Of a stretch of 64,000 nt of DNA, positions 43,931-52,303 are shown one piece after another. The first letter of the stretch is position 1. Each line of letters opens with the position of its first letter. This DNA is from an uncultured Clostridium sp. (GTDB lineage: Bacteria; Bacillota; Clostridia; TANB77; CAG-508): the NCBI GenBank assembly GCA_902496295.1, contig CABVAF010000001.1, positions 1-64,000 of the forward strand. Direction: 5' to 3'. The position numbers were made by a program, and so were the translations under genes. The notes below the pieces were generated by a model. The model saw nothing but the letters and a program-made list of their open reading frames with translations, was not told the DNA's origin and made no database searches.

Positions 43931-43948
43931 ATTAAGGAGGTGAAGGCT

Positions 43949-44476
43949 ATGGGCAGTGAATTGGAATTAGTAATACCAAATGAAAATTATAAAGAACAGG
44001 TTATGAATTACTTAGAAGAGCATATACAAAATGGTGAATATGAATTACATGGAGACGGAGGACTAGACCATTTGAAAGATTATGATAAATGGCTACTAAA
44101 AATTAGGTTTGATATGAAAGTAAATAGTGACAAAGAAATAGTACCTTCTACATTATATTTAGCAATTAGAAAAAGCGATAATAAACTTGTTGGAATGATT
44201 CAGATAAGACATAAATTAAATGAAACTTTATTAAAAAAGTATGGACATATAGGAGATGGGGTTAGACCATCTGAAAGAAAAAAAGGTTATAGTACGGAAA
44301 TGATTAAATTAGCACTTGAAAAATGTAAATTACTTAATATACATAAAGTATTAATTACATGTGACAAAAATAATGTAGCATCTGCAAGAACAATTATAAA
44401 AAATGGTGGCGTTTTAGAAAACGAAATAGAAGAAGAAAACGGAAATATTATACAACGTTATTGGATAGATAATTAA
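43949..44476 (+). CDS. GNAT family N-acetyltransferase
   Basis: A 175-residue GNAT protein with LYLAIRKSDNKLVGMIQIRHKLN, GDGVRPSERKKGYSTEMIKLALEKC (acetyl-CoA loop near residue 108-132) and CDKNNVASARTIIKNGG near 145, resembling the group that includes small-molecule and antibiotic acetyltransferases. The start is ATG 43949 because AAGGAGG (43934-43940) overlaps the alternative GTG 43940. It is controlled by the terminator-bearing leader described just upstream, which suggests induction by a specific signal. The acceptor is unknown. Confidence 0.88.
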   Translation: MGSELELVIPNENYKEQVMNYLEEHIQNGEYELHGDGGLDHLKDYDKWLLKIRFDMKVNSDKEIVPSTLYLAIRKSDNKLVGMIQIRHKLNETLLKKYGHIGDGVRPSERKKGYSTEMIKLALEKCKLLNIHKVLITCDKNNVASARTIIKNGGVLENEIEEENGNIIQRYWIDN

Positions 44477-44572
44477 AACATTTTAAATTATAATGAAGTA
44501 TCACATGACTATTTAAATGTAGAAAATGGGATATGAAAATATAAGGAATATTCAGACAAAGGGGAGATAACA

Positions 44573-45133
44573 ATGAAATATTTTAAAAAGCTAATTGGAG
44601 ATAATATATATTTATCGCCAAGAAATATTGAAGATGTAGAAATATTTACAGAATGGTTAAATGATTTTGAAACTACAGATTATATAGGAAGAAGTCATCA
44701 ATTAGTGAGTTTAGATGCTGAAAGAAAATATTTAGAAAAACATATTGATGATGAGTGTTCTTTTGTAATTATAGAACTTGAAAATGACAAAATTATAGGA
44801 ACTATTAGTTTAGAAAATGTTAATCATATAAACAGAGTAGGTACGCTAGGAATATTTATAGGTGACAAGTCATCAAGAAATAAGGGGTATGGAACAGAAG
44901 CTATAAGATTAATATTAGATTACGGATTTAACTATTTAAATTTGCAAAATATAAAATTAGACGTATTAGAAATTAATGAAAGAGCAATTGCATGCTATAA
45001 AAAGTGTGGTTTTAAAGAATATGGCAGAAGGAGAAAATGTATATTTTTAGATGGGAAATATTATGACAGAATAAACATGGATATTCTAAAAGAAGAATTT
45101 ACAGAAAAATATATAAAAAATAGAAATATATAA
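44573..45133 (+). CDS. GNAT family N-acetyltransferase, RimJ/RimL-like
   Basis: A 186-residue acetyltransferase with the RimL-type opening LIGDNIYLSPRNIEDVEIFTEWLND, GIFIGDKSSRNKGYGTEAIRLILDYGF near residue 98-124 and NERAIACYKKCGFKEYGRRR near 140. RimJ/RimL relatives modify ribosomal protein N-termini or small molecules; this one could be either. GGGGAG precedes the ATG. It lies 96 bases after another GNAT gene and is followed by a terminator. Confidence 0.88.
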   Translation: MKYFKKLIGDNIYLSPRNIEDVEIFTEWLNDFETTDYIGRSHQLVSLDAERKYLEKHIDDECSFVIIELENDKIIGTISLENVNHINRVGTLGIFIGDKSSRNKGYGTEAIRLILDYGFNYLNLQNIKLDVLEINERAIACYKKCGFKEYGRRRKCIFLDGKYYDRINMDILKEEFTEKYIKNRNI

Positions 45134-45146
45134 AACATATCATATT

Positions 45147-45194
45147 AAAAACAAAGAGATTAGAGTTTTAACTAAATTCTCTTTGTTTTTTATT
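45147..45194 (+). terminator. Rho-independent terminator
   Basis: AAAAACAAAGAGA (45147-45159) pairs with TCTCTTTGTTTTT (45178-45190), with a T run after and an A run before. The rest of the gap to folC (to 45334) is AT-rich with no further clear signal. Confidence 0.9.
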
Positions 45195-45334
45195 TAGTTT
45201 AAATTATTTTTGAATTTGGATTGTCCTAATTTTCTAAAATAGTAGATTAGCATTTGTTTATAATTTCCAACAAACACTTGAAAAAAGGCACAATTATTGA
45301 TATATTAATAAAAAATAATTAAGGGATGTTTTAG

Positions 45335-46633
45335 ATGGACGTAAAGAAATTTTTATCTGAATTTTATAAAGGAACAAAGGAACAAACATTAGATACAGTT
45401 ATTTATTTTATGAAAAAATATGACAACCCAGAAAAAAGCTTAAAAATAATACATGTAGCTGGAACCAATGGAAAAGGTAGTTGTGTAGAGATGATTTCTA
45501 ATGTATTATTTTATGCAGGATATAAAGTGGGAAAGTTTATATCACCACATTTAATAGAATATAATGAAAGAATATGTGTTAATAATAAAGAAATAACAGA
45601 TACAGAACTTGAAGAAATAATTACAGAGTTAATGCCAGAAGTTGAAAAATATAACAAAGAGCATAACAATAATGTAACATTATTTGAATTAGAAATAATA
45701 ATGGCTTTAATTTACTTTAATAGAAAAAATTGTGATTTTGTAGTTTTGGAAACTGGATTAGGGGGACTATATGACTCTACTAATATAGTAGCTCCTATTA
45801 TATCTGTGATAACTAATGTAGGGTATGACCATATGCATATTTTAGGGAGCACACTACCAGAAATAGCCGTTCAAAAAGCAGGAATAATAAAAGAAAACTC
45901 TAATACAGTATTTATTTCTCAAGATAATGAAGTAAATAAAGTTATAGAAAATACATGTAAAGTGAAAAATAATAAATTACATTTAATAAAAGAACAGGAT
46001 ATTATTAATTACTCATATGATGATAAGTATCAAAAATTTGATTATAAAGATTATAAGAATATACTTATAAATTTAAAAGGGAAAAAGCAAATTTATAATG
46101 CAAGTATCTGCCTGGAATGTATGCAAATCTTACAAAATAAAGGATATGCGATTAGCGAAGAAGTTATAAGAAAAGGATTAATGACAGTTATACATAGAGC
46201 AAGGTTTGAAAAATTATATAAAAAACCAACTATTATATATGATGGTGCACACAATAAACCGGCGATGCAAAATTTAATAAATTCGGTTAATATGTATTAC
46301 AAAAATAATAAAAAGATATTCATTGTGTCTATATTAAAAACTAAAGATTATAAAGGAATGTTAGAAGAATTAGTAAAAGATGAAAATTCAATTTATATTT
46401 TTACTAATGGGGATAATACAGAAAGATATGTAAAAGGAGAAATATTATCCAATACTGCTAAAAAAATTAATATAAGAGCTAATGTGCAAGTTAAAGACAT
46501 AAAAGATGCACTAACATATGTAATAGAAGATTATGATGACTATACTATATTTATAGTTGGAAGCTTTTATGTATATGGAGATGTGTTGAATAAATTAAAG
46601 GAGGTTAAAGATGAAAGTATTAATTGCAACTAA
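45335..46633 (+). CDS. folC: Folylpolyglutamate synthase/dihydrofolate synthase
   Basis: A Mur-ligase-family enzyme of 432 residues that adds glutamate to folates. The P-loop is HVAGTNGKGSCVEMI near residues 41-55, followed by GKFISPHLIEYNERI near 66, ETGLGGLYDSTN near 140 and the C-terminal YDGAHNKPAMQ near 305. GGGATG-type sequence before the ATG is a weak ribosome binding site. Its last 23 bases overlap the start of the next gene. No other folate genes are adjacent. Confidence 0.93.
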   Translation: MDVKKFLSEFYKGTKEQTLDTVIYFMKKYDNPEKSLKIIHVAGTNGKGSCVEMISNVLFYAGYKVGKFISPHLIEYNERICVNNKEITDTELEEIITELMPEVEKYNKEHNNNVTLFELEIIMALIYFNRKNCDFVVLETGLGGLYDSTNIVAPIISVITNVGYDHMHILGSTLPEIAVQKAGIIKENSNTVFISQDNEVNKVIENTCKVKNNKLHLIKEQDIINYSYDDKYQKFDYKDYKNILINLKGKKQIYNASICLECMQILQNKGYAISEEVIRKGLMTVIHRARFEKLYKKPTIIYDGAHNKPAMQNLINSVNMYYKNNKKIFIVSILKTKDYKGMLEELVKDENSIYIFTNGDNTERYVKGEILSNTAKKINIRANVQVKDIKDALTYVIEDYDDYTIFIVGSFYVYGDVLNKLKEVKDESINCN

Positions 46634-47144
46634 AAATCAAGCAAAAATAGAAGGGGCTAGAAGGGCATTAGAAAAATATTTTGATAATGTAATAGTAGAA
46701 GGTATACCAGCAGCTTCAGAAGTAGGAGAGCAACCTGTAAATGACGAAATTTACAATGGTGCAAAGAACAGAGTTAAAAATCTAAAAAAGTATTGTAAAG
46801 AAAATAGTATTACTGCAGATTTGTTTTTATCAATAGAAAGTGGAATAAATAATTTGTTAGGCAGATGGATGATTACCAATATAGCAATAATAGAAGATAA
46901 TGAAGAGTTTGAAAGTTATGGTTCAAGCCCATCATTTCCTGTGCCAGAAAGATTTGTAGAAGATATTATAAATACAGACTTAAATCAAGTAATGGACAAG
47001 ATATTTGAAAAAGATAAAGAGAGACATAACAAAGGCGGAGGAATACAACTTTTAACTAAAAATAAAGTTACAAGAATAGATTTAACAGAACTAGCATTTA
47101 TTATGGCGTTGACTAAATATATAAATAGAGAAAAATGGAACTAA
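46611..47144 (+). CDS. Inosine/xanthosine triphosphatase, YjjX/DUF84 family
   Basis: A 177-residue DUF84 protein with VLIATKNQAKIEGARRAL at the N-terminus, EVGEQPVNDEIYNGAKNR near residue 40, LFLSIESGI near 74 and KGGGIQLLTKNKVTR near 145. YjjX-type enzymes remove deaminated purine nucleoside triphosphates (ITP, XTP). It overlaps the end of folC by 23 bases, with AAAGGAGG inside folC as ribosome binding site, so the two are translationally coupled. Confidence 0.9.
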   Translation: MKVLIATKNQAKIEGARRALEKYFDNVIVEGIPAASEVGEQPVNDEIYNGAKNRVKNLKKYCKENSITADLFLSIESGINNLLGRWMITNIAIIEDNEEFESYGSSPSFPVPERFVEDIINTDLNQVMDKIFEKDKERHNKGGGIQLLTKNKVTRIDLTELAFIMALTKYINREKWN

Positions 47145-47234
47145 TAAAATTAGTTAATTATAAAGACTATCTTATTTAAAGTTAATTATAGTATAAATAT
47201 ATAATAAAGTGTAACAAAGAAAGGTGTAATAATT

Positions 47235-47645
47235 ATGAAAAAGTTAAATGTAATATTAGTCTACAACCAAGCAGGAGATAAAGTTTTAATGTGTAAAAGA
47301 GCAAAAGAACCATATAAAGGAAAATTTAATTTAGTTGGAGGTCATGTAGAACCAAGCGAAGACGAATTACATGCAGCATATAGAGAATTACAGGAAGAAA
47401 CAGGAATAACTAATAATGATATTACATTAACACATATTATGGATTTTGAATATAAAATGTCAGATATGGAATTAGAAGTGTACACCGGAAAACTTAATAA
47501 AGAAGTTGAACTAGTTGAAGAGGTAAATAAATTATGCTGGATGGATAAAAATGAAAACTTTTTTGACATTGAAAAGTTTGCAGGAGAAGGAAATATTGGG
47601 CATATGCTTAAACAAGCTGAAATTTACAAGGACAAGCTATTTTAA
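47235..47645 (+). CDS. Nudix hydrolase, MutT-like
   Basis: A 136-residue Nudix protein. The box is complete: GGHVEPSEDELHAAYRELQE followed by ETGI, near residues 36-59, with catalytic REL-EE. It likely sanitises oxidised or unusual nucleotides such as 8-oxo-dGTP, though substrates cannot be read from sequence. GAAAGGTG precedes the ATG. It stands between a YjjX-type enzyme and a dGTPase-like enzyme, all acting on nucleoside triphosphates. Confidence 0.9.
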   Translation: MKKLNVILVYNQAGDKVLMCKRAKEPYKGKFNLVGGHVEPSEDELHAAYRELQEETGITNNDITLTHIMDFEYKMSDMELEVYTGKLNKEVELVEEVNKLCWMDKNENFFDIEKFAGEGNIGHMLKQAEIYKDKLF

Positions 47646-47658
47646 TTAGGAGAGTTAT

Positions 47659-48858
47659 ATGAGAAATTTATTTGAAAATGTTGCAATGACAGAAAAAAAC
47701 CAAAAGTGGAGTAACGTAATAAAAAGAGAAAAAGAGTTATATAAACGTAATAACGACATACGCTCAGAAATTGAAAGAGACTATACTAGAATAATACATT
47801 CAACTGCATATAGAAGAATGAGACATAAAACACAGGTGTTTTTCTCACCAGAAAATGACCATATTTGTACAAGAATAGAGCACGCAACATATGTAGAATC
47901 AATAAGCCATACTATAGCAAAATATTTAGGACTAAATATAGACTTAACAAAAGCAATAGCTACAGCCCACGACTTAGGACATGCTCCGTTTGGACATGAG
48001 GGAGAAAGAGTACTATCTAAAATTTCTCAAAGAGATTTAGGAGAAAGATTTTGGCATGAGAAAAATGGGCTAGATTTTGTAGATAAATTAGAAGTATTAG
48101 AAGATAATTTTAAAAATGAGCAAAATCTAAATTTAACTTATGGAGTTAGAGATGGAATTATTTCACATTGTGGAGAAATAGATGAAAATGCACTTAGACC
48201 AAGAGATGAATATATAAACTTAAGTGAATACAAATATCCAAATCAATACGCTCCTTATACATGGGAAGCTTGTGTAGTAAAAGTTTCAGATAAAATTTCT
48301 TATATTGGTAGAGATATAGAAGACGCAATAAAAGTAGGAATTTTAGATAAGCATTTATCAGAACTATACAAAATATTAAAAAATAATCCAGATGAAGCAA
48401 TAAACAATACAATTATAATGAACAACTTAATAAAAGATTTATGTGAAAATTCTTCTCCTGAAAATGGACTATGCTTTTCACAAAAAATGTTTGATTTAAT
48501 GAATGAACTAAAGAAATTTAATTATGAATACATATATTTGTCAGATAGACTAAGACCTTCATCAAGATATTTTGATTTAGTTCTAAACGAAATTTATAAT
48601 ACACTAAAAAATACATACGATAGAGAAAATACATTAAACAAAATAAGTAAAATGAAAAAGTTTTATCCAGATATTTTAAACAATTTCGAAGAATGGTTAT
48701 CAAAATATTGGACATATGAAAGAAAAGAAAATTCTAAAAATGAGGTATTATTTAATATAGCAGATGAAAAAGATTATACAAAAGCAATAATTTACTATAT
48801 TTCAGGAATGACAGATAATTTTGCCATAGAAATGTATAATAAAATAATTGGATTTTAA
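47659..48858 (+). CDS. dgt: Deoxyguanosinetriphosphate triphosphohydrolase-like protein
   Basis: A 399-residue HD-domain dNTPase. STAYRRMRHKTQVF near residue 49, RIEHATYVESISHTIA near 75 and the HD pair ATAHDLGHAPFGHEGE near 105 match the Dgt/SAMHD1-like family, which splits dNTPs into nucleoside and triphosphate. A later Asp lies in VSDKISYIGRDIEDA near 215. Substrate preference among dNTPs is unknown. It starts 13 bases after the Nudix gene. TAGGAGAG precedes the ATG. Confidence 0.93.
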   Translation: MRNLFENVAMTEKNQKWSNVIKREKELYKRNNDIRSEIERDYTRIIHSTAYRRMRHKTQVFFSPENDHICTRIEHATYVESISHTIAKYLGLNIDLTKAIATAHDLGHAPFGHEGERVLSKISQRDLGERFWHEKNGLDFVDKLEVLEDNFKNEQNLNLTYGVRDGIISHCGEIDENALRPRDEYINLSEYKYPNQYAPYTWEACVVKVSDKISYIGRDIEDAIKVGILDKHLSELYKILKNNPDEAINNTIIMNNLIKDLCENSSPENGLCFSQKMFDLMNELKKFNYEYIYLSDRLRPSSRYFDLVLNEIYNTLKNTYDRENTLNKISKMKKFYPDILNNFEEWLSKYWTYERKENSKNEVLFNIADEKDYTKAIIYYISGMTDNFAIEMYNKIIGF

Positions 48859-48940
48859 GGTAATTATAAGAAGAAATATATTAAAATATCAATTATTTAA
48901 ACTAGACAAATAATAAAGAAAGACTAATAAGAGGTAAGAA

Positions 48941-49894
48941 ATGTTATCAATACAAGAGGCAAGGAAAAAGCTCCCAGAAAAATTCATGGACAATCTATAT
49001 GAAATGTTTACGCCAGGAACAGTAGATAAAATAATTTCTGGAATGATAAGTGATAGAAATACTACTTTAAGAGTAAACACTATAAAATATAATATACAAG
49101 ATTTAATGAAATGTTTTAAAGAAAAAAACATAAAATTTGAAAGAGTACCATGGTATAATGACGCATTAATAATAAAAAATGTAAAAGAAAAAGATATACA
49201 GAAGTTAGAAATATATGAAAAAGGTTTTATCTATTTGCAAAGTTTGCCAAGCATGATTCCTCCAATTGTATTAAATCCAGAAAAAGGAGAAAAAGTTTTA
49301 GATTTAACAGCAGCACCTGGAAGTAAAACAACGCAAATGGCTGCATTAATGGAAAATGATGGAGAAATAATTGCAAATGAGCTTGATAAAATTAGGTGTG
49401 AAAGATTAAAATATAATGTAAGTTCACAGGGAGCAAGCATTATAAAAGTAGTAAATGGAAGGGGAGAACTTCTAAGTAGAGATTATGAAAACTATTTTGA
49501 TAAAGTATTACTCGATGCTCCTTGTAGTGGAGAGGGACGTTTTGATGCAAGAAGTGTAATTACATATAAAAGCTGGTCAGAGAAAACTGTAAAAGATTTA
49601 GCAAAACTACAGAAAAAACTATTTAAAAGTGCATATACAGCACTAAAACAAGGTGGCACAATGGTATATTCAACATGTACTTTAAACAAAGAAGAAAATG
49701 AAATGATTTTAGAGTGGGCGCTAGAAAATTTAAATATAAAATTATTGGATATAAACATAGAAATAAAAGATGCAATTCCAGCATTTAATACTACTTTAGA
49801 AGATAAAACTAGCTATAACTTAAGTAAGGCAATAAGAATATTGCCAACTAAAACTATGGAAGGATTTTTTGTATCTAAACTTCAAAAACTATAA
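48941..49894 (+). CDS. RsmB/RsmF/NOP2-family RNA m5C methyltransferase
   Basis: A 317-residue SAM-dependent rRNA cytosine-C5 methyltransferase. The SAM motif is LDLTAAPGSKTTQMA near residue 125. The two catalytic cysteines lie in LLDAPCSGEGRFD near 190 and YSTCTLNKEENE near 245. It lacks the NusB-like N-domain of RsmB and the C-terminal PUA-like domain of the longer RsmF proteins. The exact rRNA or tRNA site is not assignable. AAGAGG precedes the ATG. Confidence 0.92.
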   Translation: MLSIQEARKKLPEKFMDNLYEMFTPGTVDKIISGMISDRNTTLRVNTIKYNIQDLMKCFKEKNIKFERVPWYNDALIIKNVKEKDIQKLEIYEKGFIYLQSLPSMIPPIVLNPEKGEKVLDLTAAPGSKTTQMAALMENDGEIIANELDKIRCERLKYNVSSQGASIIKVVNGRGELLSRDYENYFDKVLLDAPCSGEGRFDARSVITYKSWSEKTVKDLAKLQKKLFKSAYTALKQGGTMVYSTCTLNKEENEMILEWALENLNIKLLDINIEIKDAIPAFNTTLEDKTSYNLSKAIRILPTKTMEGFFVSKLQKL

Positions 49895-49999
49895 CAGATA
49901 AAAATTAGAACAAATTATCAGAGCTTGAGGATAATATTAAAAAATTTAAAACAAAAATATGTTAAAATTATTAATATTATATAAATTACTTTAATAATA

Positions 50000-50029
50000 T
50001 TGACAATAAGGGTTATTAAAAGTTAAGAT
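50000..50029 (+). promoter_or_regulatory. Probable promoter of the MBL hydrolase/uppP pair
   Basis: TTGACA (50000-50005), 18 bases and TAAGAT (50024-50029), about 50 bases before the start codon. Confidence 0.55.
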
Positions 50030-50078
50030 ATAAAGTGATTTTAAAAATAAATAAACAAAAGAATAAGGAGGAAGTTTT

Positions 50079-50708
50079 ATGTTAGACGGTTTTGAACTTT
50101 TAGGACATAGTAGTATAAAAATAACAGGAGATAGAGTAATATACATAGACCCATATAAAATAGAAGATACTCCAAATGATGCAGATATGATATTTATTAC
50201 ACATACTCATTATGACCATTTTTCACCAGAAGATATACAAAAAGTTAGAAATCAAAATACAGTAATTGTTGTAACAGATGATGGGTATACAGAATGCTTG
50301 AAAATGGGATTCAAAGAACATCAAATAAATAAAGTAGAACCTAATAAAAGGTATCAACTTCATGGAGTGAATTTTGAGACTGTACCAGCATACAATGTTA
50401 AGTCACAATTCCATCCAAAATCTAGTAATTGGGTTGGATATATTCTAGAATTAAGAAGTGCATCATATTATATTGCAGGAGACACAGATATGAATGAAGA
50501 CAATGTGCAAGTAGAATGTGATGTTGCATTTATTCCAGTTGGAGGAACATATACTATGGATGCAGTAGAAGCAGCAAAATTTGTTAATGAGATACAACCA
50601 AGAATCGTTGTACCAATACATTATGGAACCATAGTTGGAACAAAGCAAGATGCAGAAAGATTTGAAGGCTTATTAAAAAATACAATAGAATGTAGAATTA
50701 TGATGTAA
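50079..50708 (+). CDS. Metallo-beta-lactamase fold hydrolase, UlaG/UPF0173-like
   Basis: A 209-residue MBL-fold protein: GHSSIKITGDRVIYIDP at the N-terminus and the metal motif ITHTHYDHFSPED near residue 46-55. A later Asp is in IAGDTDMNED near 135 and a His in PIHYGT near 185. Relatives are lactonases and phosphodiesterases acting on small molecules. AAGGAGG precedes the ATG. uppP follows after 28 bases, so the two probably share a transcript. Confidence 0.88.
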   Translation: MLDGFELLGHSSIKITGDRVIYIDPYKIEDTPNDADMIFITHTHYDHFSPEDIQKVRNQNTVIVVTDDGYTECLKMGFKEHQINKVEPNKRYQLHGVNFETVPAYNVKSQFHPKSSNWVGYILELRSASYYIAGDTDMNEDNVQVECDVAFIPVGGTYTMDAVEAAKFVNEIQPRIVVPIHYGTIVGTKQDAERFEGLLKNTIECRIMM

Positions 50709-50736
50709 AAAATATAAAGAGCGTAGGAGGAAAAAA

Positions 50737-51585
50737 GTGGACATTTTAATTTCAATTATATTTGGTATAGTAGAAGGTATTACAGAATGGTTACCAATAA
50801 GTAGTACTGGACACTTAATTTTAGTAGAGCAATTTTTAAGTTTTAATAACGTATCAGAAAATTTCTTTGATATGTTTGAAGTAGTAATTCAATTTGGAGC
50901 AATTTTAGCAGTTGTAGTTATGTACTGGAAGAATATTTTTCCATTTACAAATAAAAAGGATAGGGGATATAAAAAGACAGGATTTTTATCACATGTAGAT
51001 AAAAACATTATGGGAATGTGGGGAAAAATTTTAGTAGCATGTATTCCAGCAGCAATAGTAGGTATTCTATTTGATGATAAAATAAACGAATTGTTTTATA
51101 ATCCTACTGTAATAGCAATAGCGCTAATTGTTTTTGGTATTGCATTTATATTTATAGAAAATTGGCATAAAAGCAGAAAGTCTGAACCAAGAGTATTAGA
51201 CCCAATAAACATTACATATAGAGATGCATTAATTATAGGATTGTTCCAATTAATAGCAGCAATATTCCCAGGAACATCACGCTCAGGAGCTACAATAATT
51301 GGAGGACTATTAATAGGACTATCTCGTACAACAGCAGCAGAATTTACATTTTATTTAGCAGTACCTGTAATGTTTGGAGCGAGTTTATTAAAATTAGTTA
51401 AGTTTGGTTTAGCATTTACAGGAGCAGAACTTGCAATATTAATAGTTGGAATGGTTGCAGCATTCATAGTATCAATTTTAGTAATTAAATTCTTAATGAA
51501 CTATATTAAAAAACATGACTTCAAGCCATTTGGTTGGTATAGAATTATACTTGGAATATTAGTATTTGCAACATTAGTATTCTAA
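50737..51585 (+). CDS. uppP: Undecaprenyl-diphosphatase (BacA/UppP)
   Basis: An integral membrane enzyme of 282 residues that recycles the undecaprenyl lipid carrier to its monophosphate and confers bacitracin tolerance. The signature motifs GIVEGITEWLPISSTGHLIL (residues about 6-25) and PGTSRSGATIIGGLLIGLSR (near 178) are intact, with about eight hydrophobic helices. Translation starts at GTG (50737), supported by TAGGAGG at the right distance. A terminator follows. Confidence 0.95.
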   Translation: MDILISIIFGIVEGITEWLPISSTGHLILVEQFLSFNNVSENFFDMFEVVIQFGAILAVVVMYWKNIFPFTNKKDRGYKKTGFLSHVDKNIMGMWGKILVACIPAAIVGILFDDKINELFYNPTVIAIALIVFGIAFIFIENWHKSRKSEPRVLDPINITYRDALIIGLFQLIAAIFPGTSRSGATIIGGLLIGLSRTTAAEFTFYLAVPVMFGASLLKLVKFGLAFTGAELAILIVGMVAAFIVSILVIKFLMNYIKKHDFKPFGWYRIILGILVFATLVF

Positions 51586-51615
51586 AATATAATATGAAAA
51601 TTTTATAAGAACATG

Positions 51616-51657
51616 AAAAGCATAAGTTATAAGTAATTTATAATTTGTGCTTTTTTA
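51616..51657 (+). terminator. Rho-independent terminator after uppP
   Basis: AAAAGCATAAGTTATAA (51616-51632) pairs with TTATAATTTGTGCTTTT (51638-51654) with two G-U pairs, followed by T residues. Confidence 0.85.
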
Positions 51658-51697
51658 GTAAAAAAATTAACAATATTGTAAGTACTTTCATATAATA

Positions 51698-52223
51698 ATG
51701 AAGGGGCTTATGAACGTTTTTAAAGAATTATACTATGATGCTAAAAATATTAAGGAAAAAGATCCAGCATGTAGAAATATATTAGAAGCAATTATATTAT
51801 ATCCAGGTTTTCATATATTAGTATTTCATAGAATAGCACATTTTTTCTATAAACATAAATTATTATTTATTGCAAGACTTATTTCACAAATAGGGCGTTT
51901 TTTTACAGGAATAGAAATACATCCTGGTGCTAAAATAGGAAAGAGACTATTTATAGACCATGGTATGGGAATAGTAATAGGAGAAACTGCTACAGTAGGA
52001 GATGATTGTACAATTTATCACAATGCAACATTAGGTGGCACGCGGAAAGGACAAATATAAAAGACACCCAGATATCGGAAATAATGTAATGGTGGGAAGC
52101 GGAGCAAAGGTATTAGGACCGATAAAAATAGGAAACAACGTTAAAATAGGAGCAAATGCAGTTGTACTAAAAAATGTAGAAGATAACGTAACGGTAGTAG
52201 GAATGCCAGCTCACAAAGTTTAA
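51698..52223 (+). pseudogene. cysE: Serine O-acetyltransferase, frameshifted
   Basis: Two overlapping frames together make a normal CysE. The first (51698-52060) covers the N-terminal helices and the left-handed beta-helix up to the TLGGT segment; the second (from about 52041 to 52223) continues [27 protein letters not shown] to the C-terminus. The family sequence is LGGTGKD; here GGTGGCACGCGGAAAG carries one extra base around 52041-52043, so translation ends early at 52060 and loses several hexapeptide repeats. The gene is otherwise well conserved, so the shift is recent or a sequencing error. CysE makes O-acetylserine for cysteine synthesis; no cysK is nearby. The exact start (51698 or 51710) is uncertain. 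Confidence 0.85.
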
Positions 52224-52241
52224 AGCGGAAAAGAGGAACAT

Positions 52242-52303
52242 AGAAAAAAGGAACAGGTCCCAAATTTCTGAATTTCAGAAATTAGGACCTGTCCCTTTTT
52301 TCT
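52242..52303. repeat. Palindromic REP-like repeat (copy B), also a terminator
   Basis: The arms 52242-52260 and 52285-52303 pair with one mismatch and contain ACAGGTCC/GGACCTGT. The inner stem AATTTCTGA/TCAGAAATT closes on ATT. It shares its core with copy A at 30148-30206. It lies between the convergent cysE and tyrS, ends on the tyrS stop codon and has A and T runs on the outside, so it can terminate both. Confidence 0.85.
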
